6,874 nt of DNA, taken from Deltaproteobacteria bacterium (GTDB lineage Bacteria; Desulfobacterota; Desulfobacteria; Desulfobacterales; JAUVVS01). Positions 6,298-6,874 of the stretch are shown in pieces. The stretch is from positions 1-6,874 of the forward strand of contig JAUVVS010000108.1 of the NCBI GenBank assembly GCA_030604545.1. The letters run 5' to 3'. A program made the position numbers and the translations under genes. A model generated the notes under the pieces. It was not told the DNA's origin. It saw only the letters and a program-made list of their open reading frames with translations, and did not search any database. The stretch's first letter is position 1, and the number at the start of each line of letters is the position of its first letter.

Positions 6298-6837
6298 TTA
6301 AATAAGTTCCAAAAACCTTATCGGTTTAACAGACCGGCTGTAACGCCATACGTATAAGAAAATAATTCCCGCCATCATTACCACATCCCTGAAGAGTGCC
6401 GGACGAAGACTATGATAAACACCAGGCTCTGGATCCTCGGGTCCGAAGCAACCGCAGTCAATGTCTAGCCCCAGCCAGATGCCATAAGCCAAAACCACCA
6501 TGAACAGAGCCAACATCCCCGCAATAACGGCTAAACTTCCTTGAATATCCAGCAACAGGCCGATGGCCGCAATAACCTCAAGTGCTGGCAGGCCCACGGC
6601 TACCGGCATAACCCAGCTTTCGGGTATCAGTCCAAAGGCTTCGATGATGACGGCAAAATATGCGGGTTCAAGTAATTTGACAAAACCGGACCATAAAAAA
6701 ATGACGCCAAGAAGAATACGGATCAGCCGGTAAAGCCAGAAAGAAAAAAGAAAGCTCTTTTTTGTGAAAAACTGGTCAGCAGGAGTTTGTAATATTATTC
6801 CGCTAGATTGGTTCAGATGTTTTGGATAGTCAGCCAT
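6298..6837 (-). CDS. MauE/DoxX-like redox-associated membrane protein
   Basis: A 179-residue inner-membrane protein with four likely membrane helices, at about 33-52, 72-97, 101-123 and 151-165. RILLGVIFLWSGFVKLLEP (39-57) resembles the first helix of DoxX/MauE proteins. After helix 3 comes DIDCGCFG (125-132), with C128 and C130 in the CGC motif typical of MauE-like proteins, which act with thiol-disulfide proteins in the periplasm. The partner is probably the exported rhodanese encoded next. The start ATG at 6837 has only a weak GAG-like site upstream. The remaining 37 nt to the window edge show no gene. It is the first visible gene of the minus-strand set; whether another gene precedes it cannot be seen. 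A direct link to selenium is inference only. Confidence 0.85.
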   Translation of the reverse strand: MADYPKHLNQSSGIILQTPADQFFTKKSFLFSFWLYRLIRILLGVIFLWSGFVKLLEPAYFAVIIEAFGLIPESWVMPVAVGLPALEVIAAIGLLLDIQGSLAVIAGMLALFMVVLAYGIWLGLDIDCGCFGPEDPEPGVYHSLRPALFRDVVMMAGIIFLYVWRYSRSVKPIRFLELI

Positions 6838-6874
6838 AAATTAACGTCTCATAACCTGTTTACCTCTGAATAAA

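Noticed and set aside
5663..6301. 212-residue plus-strand open frame opposite the rhodanese and redox-protein genes
   Set aside because: It is antisense to two well-supported genes, has no family-like motifs and no ribosome binding site, so it is a shadow frame.

Overview
The window looks like a chromosomal segment of a selenium-using anaerobe of the Desulfobacterota (former Deltaproteobacteria, sulfate-reducer-like). Pointers to this are an NtrC-type two-component pair, a bacterial archaemetzincin, a selD read through an in-frame UGA as selenocysteine, and periplasmic redox/rhodanese genes typical of such genomes. Base composition is moderate with no obvious compositional break. The taxonomic call is inference from gene content and protein style.

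Plus strand, 1-3738: the 3' part of a sensor histidine kinase (cut by the window start) overlaps by 8 nt an NtrC-like sigma-54-dependent response regulator. After a 99-nt gap with a plausible sigma-70 promoter come an archaemetzincin-type zinc protease and, 22 nt later, a LysR-type regulator resembling those found next to selenium genes.

Minus strand, 6837-3778: a four-gene, co-directional set reads from right to left: a MauE/DoxX-like membrane protein with a CGC motif, an exported rhodanese, a C_GCAxxG_C_C-type redox protein (starting 2 nt after the rhodanese stop), then, across a 311-nt gap, selD. The selD coding region starts with ATG at 4839 and needs UGA at 4777-4779 decoded as Sec21. 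A small hairpin with a GGU loop lies 12-27 nt after that UGA, where a bacterial SECIS should be. Plain ORF calling would truncate this gene to a GTG start at 4758. The LysR gene and selD converge with only 39 nt between them.

The 311-nt gap is mostly filled by one long imperfect inverted repeat (4928-5132, about 205 bp), MITE-like or a long RNA hairpin, not explained by any gene.

Working model (inference): the membrane redox protein, the periplasmic rhodanese and the Cys-rich redox protein handle sulfane sulfur or reduced selenium. SelD makes selenophosphate, and the LysR protein may regulate the locus. The two-component pair and the protease have no visible functional tie to selenium apart from position.
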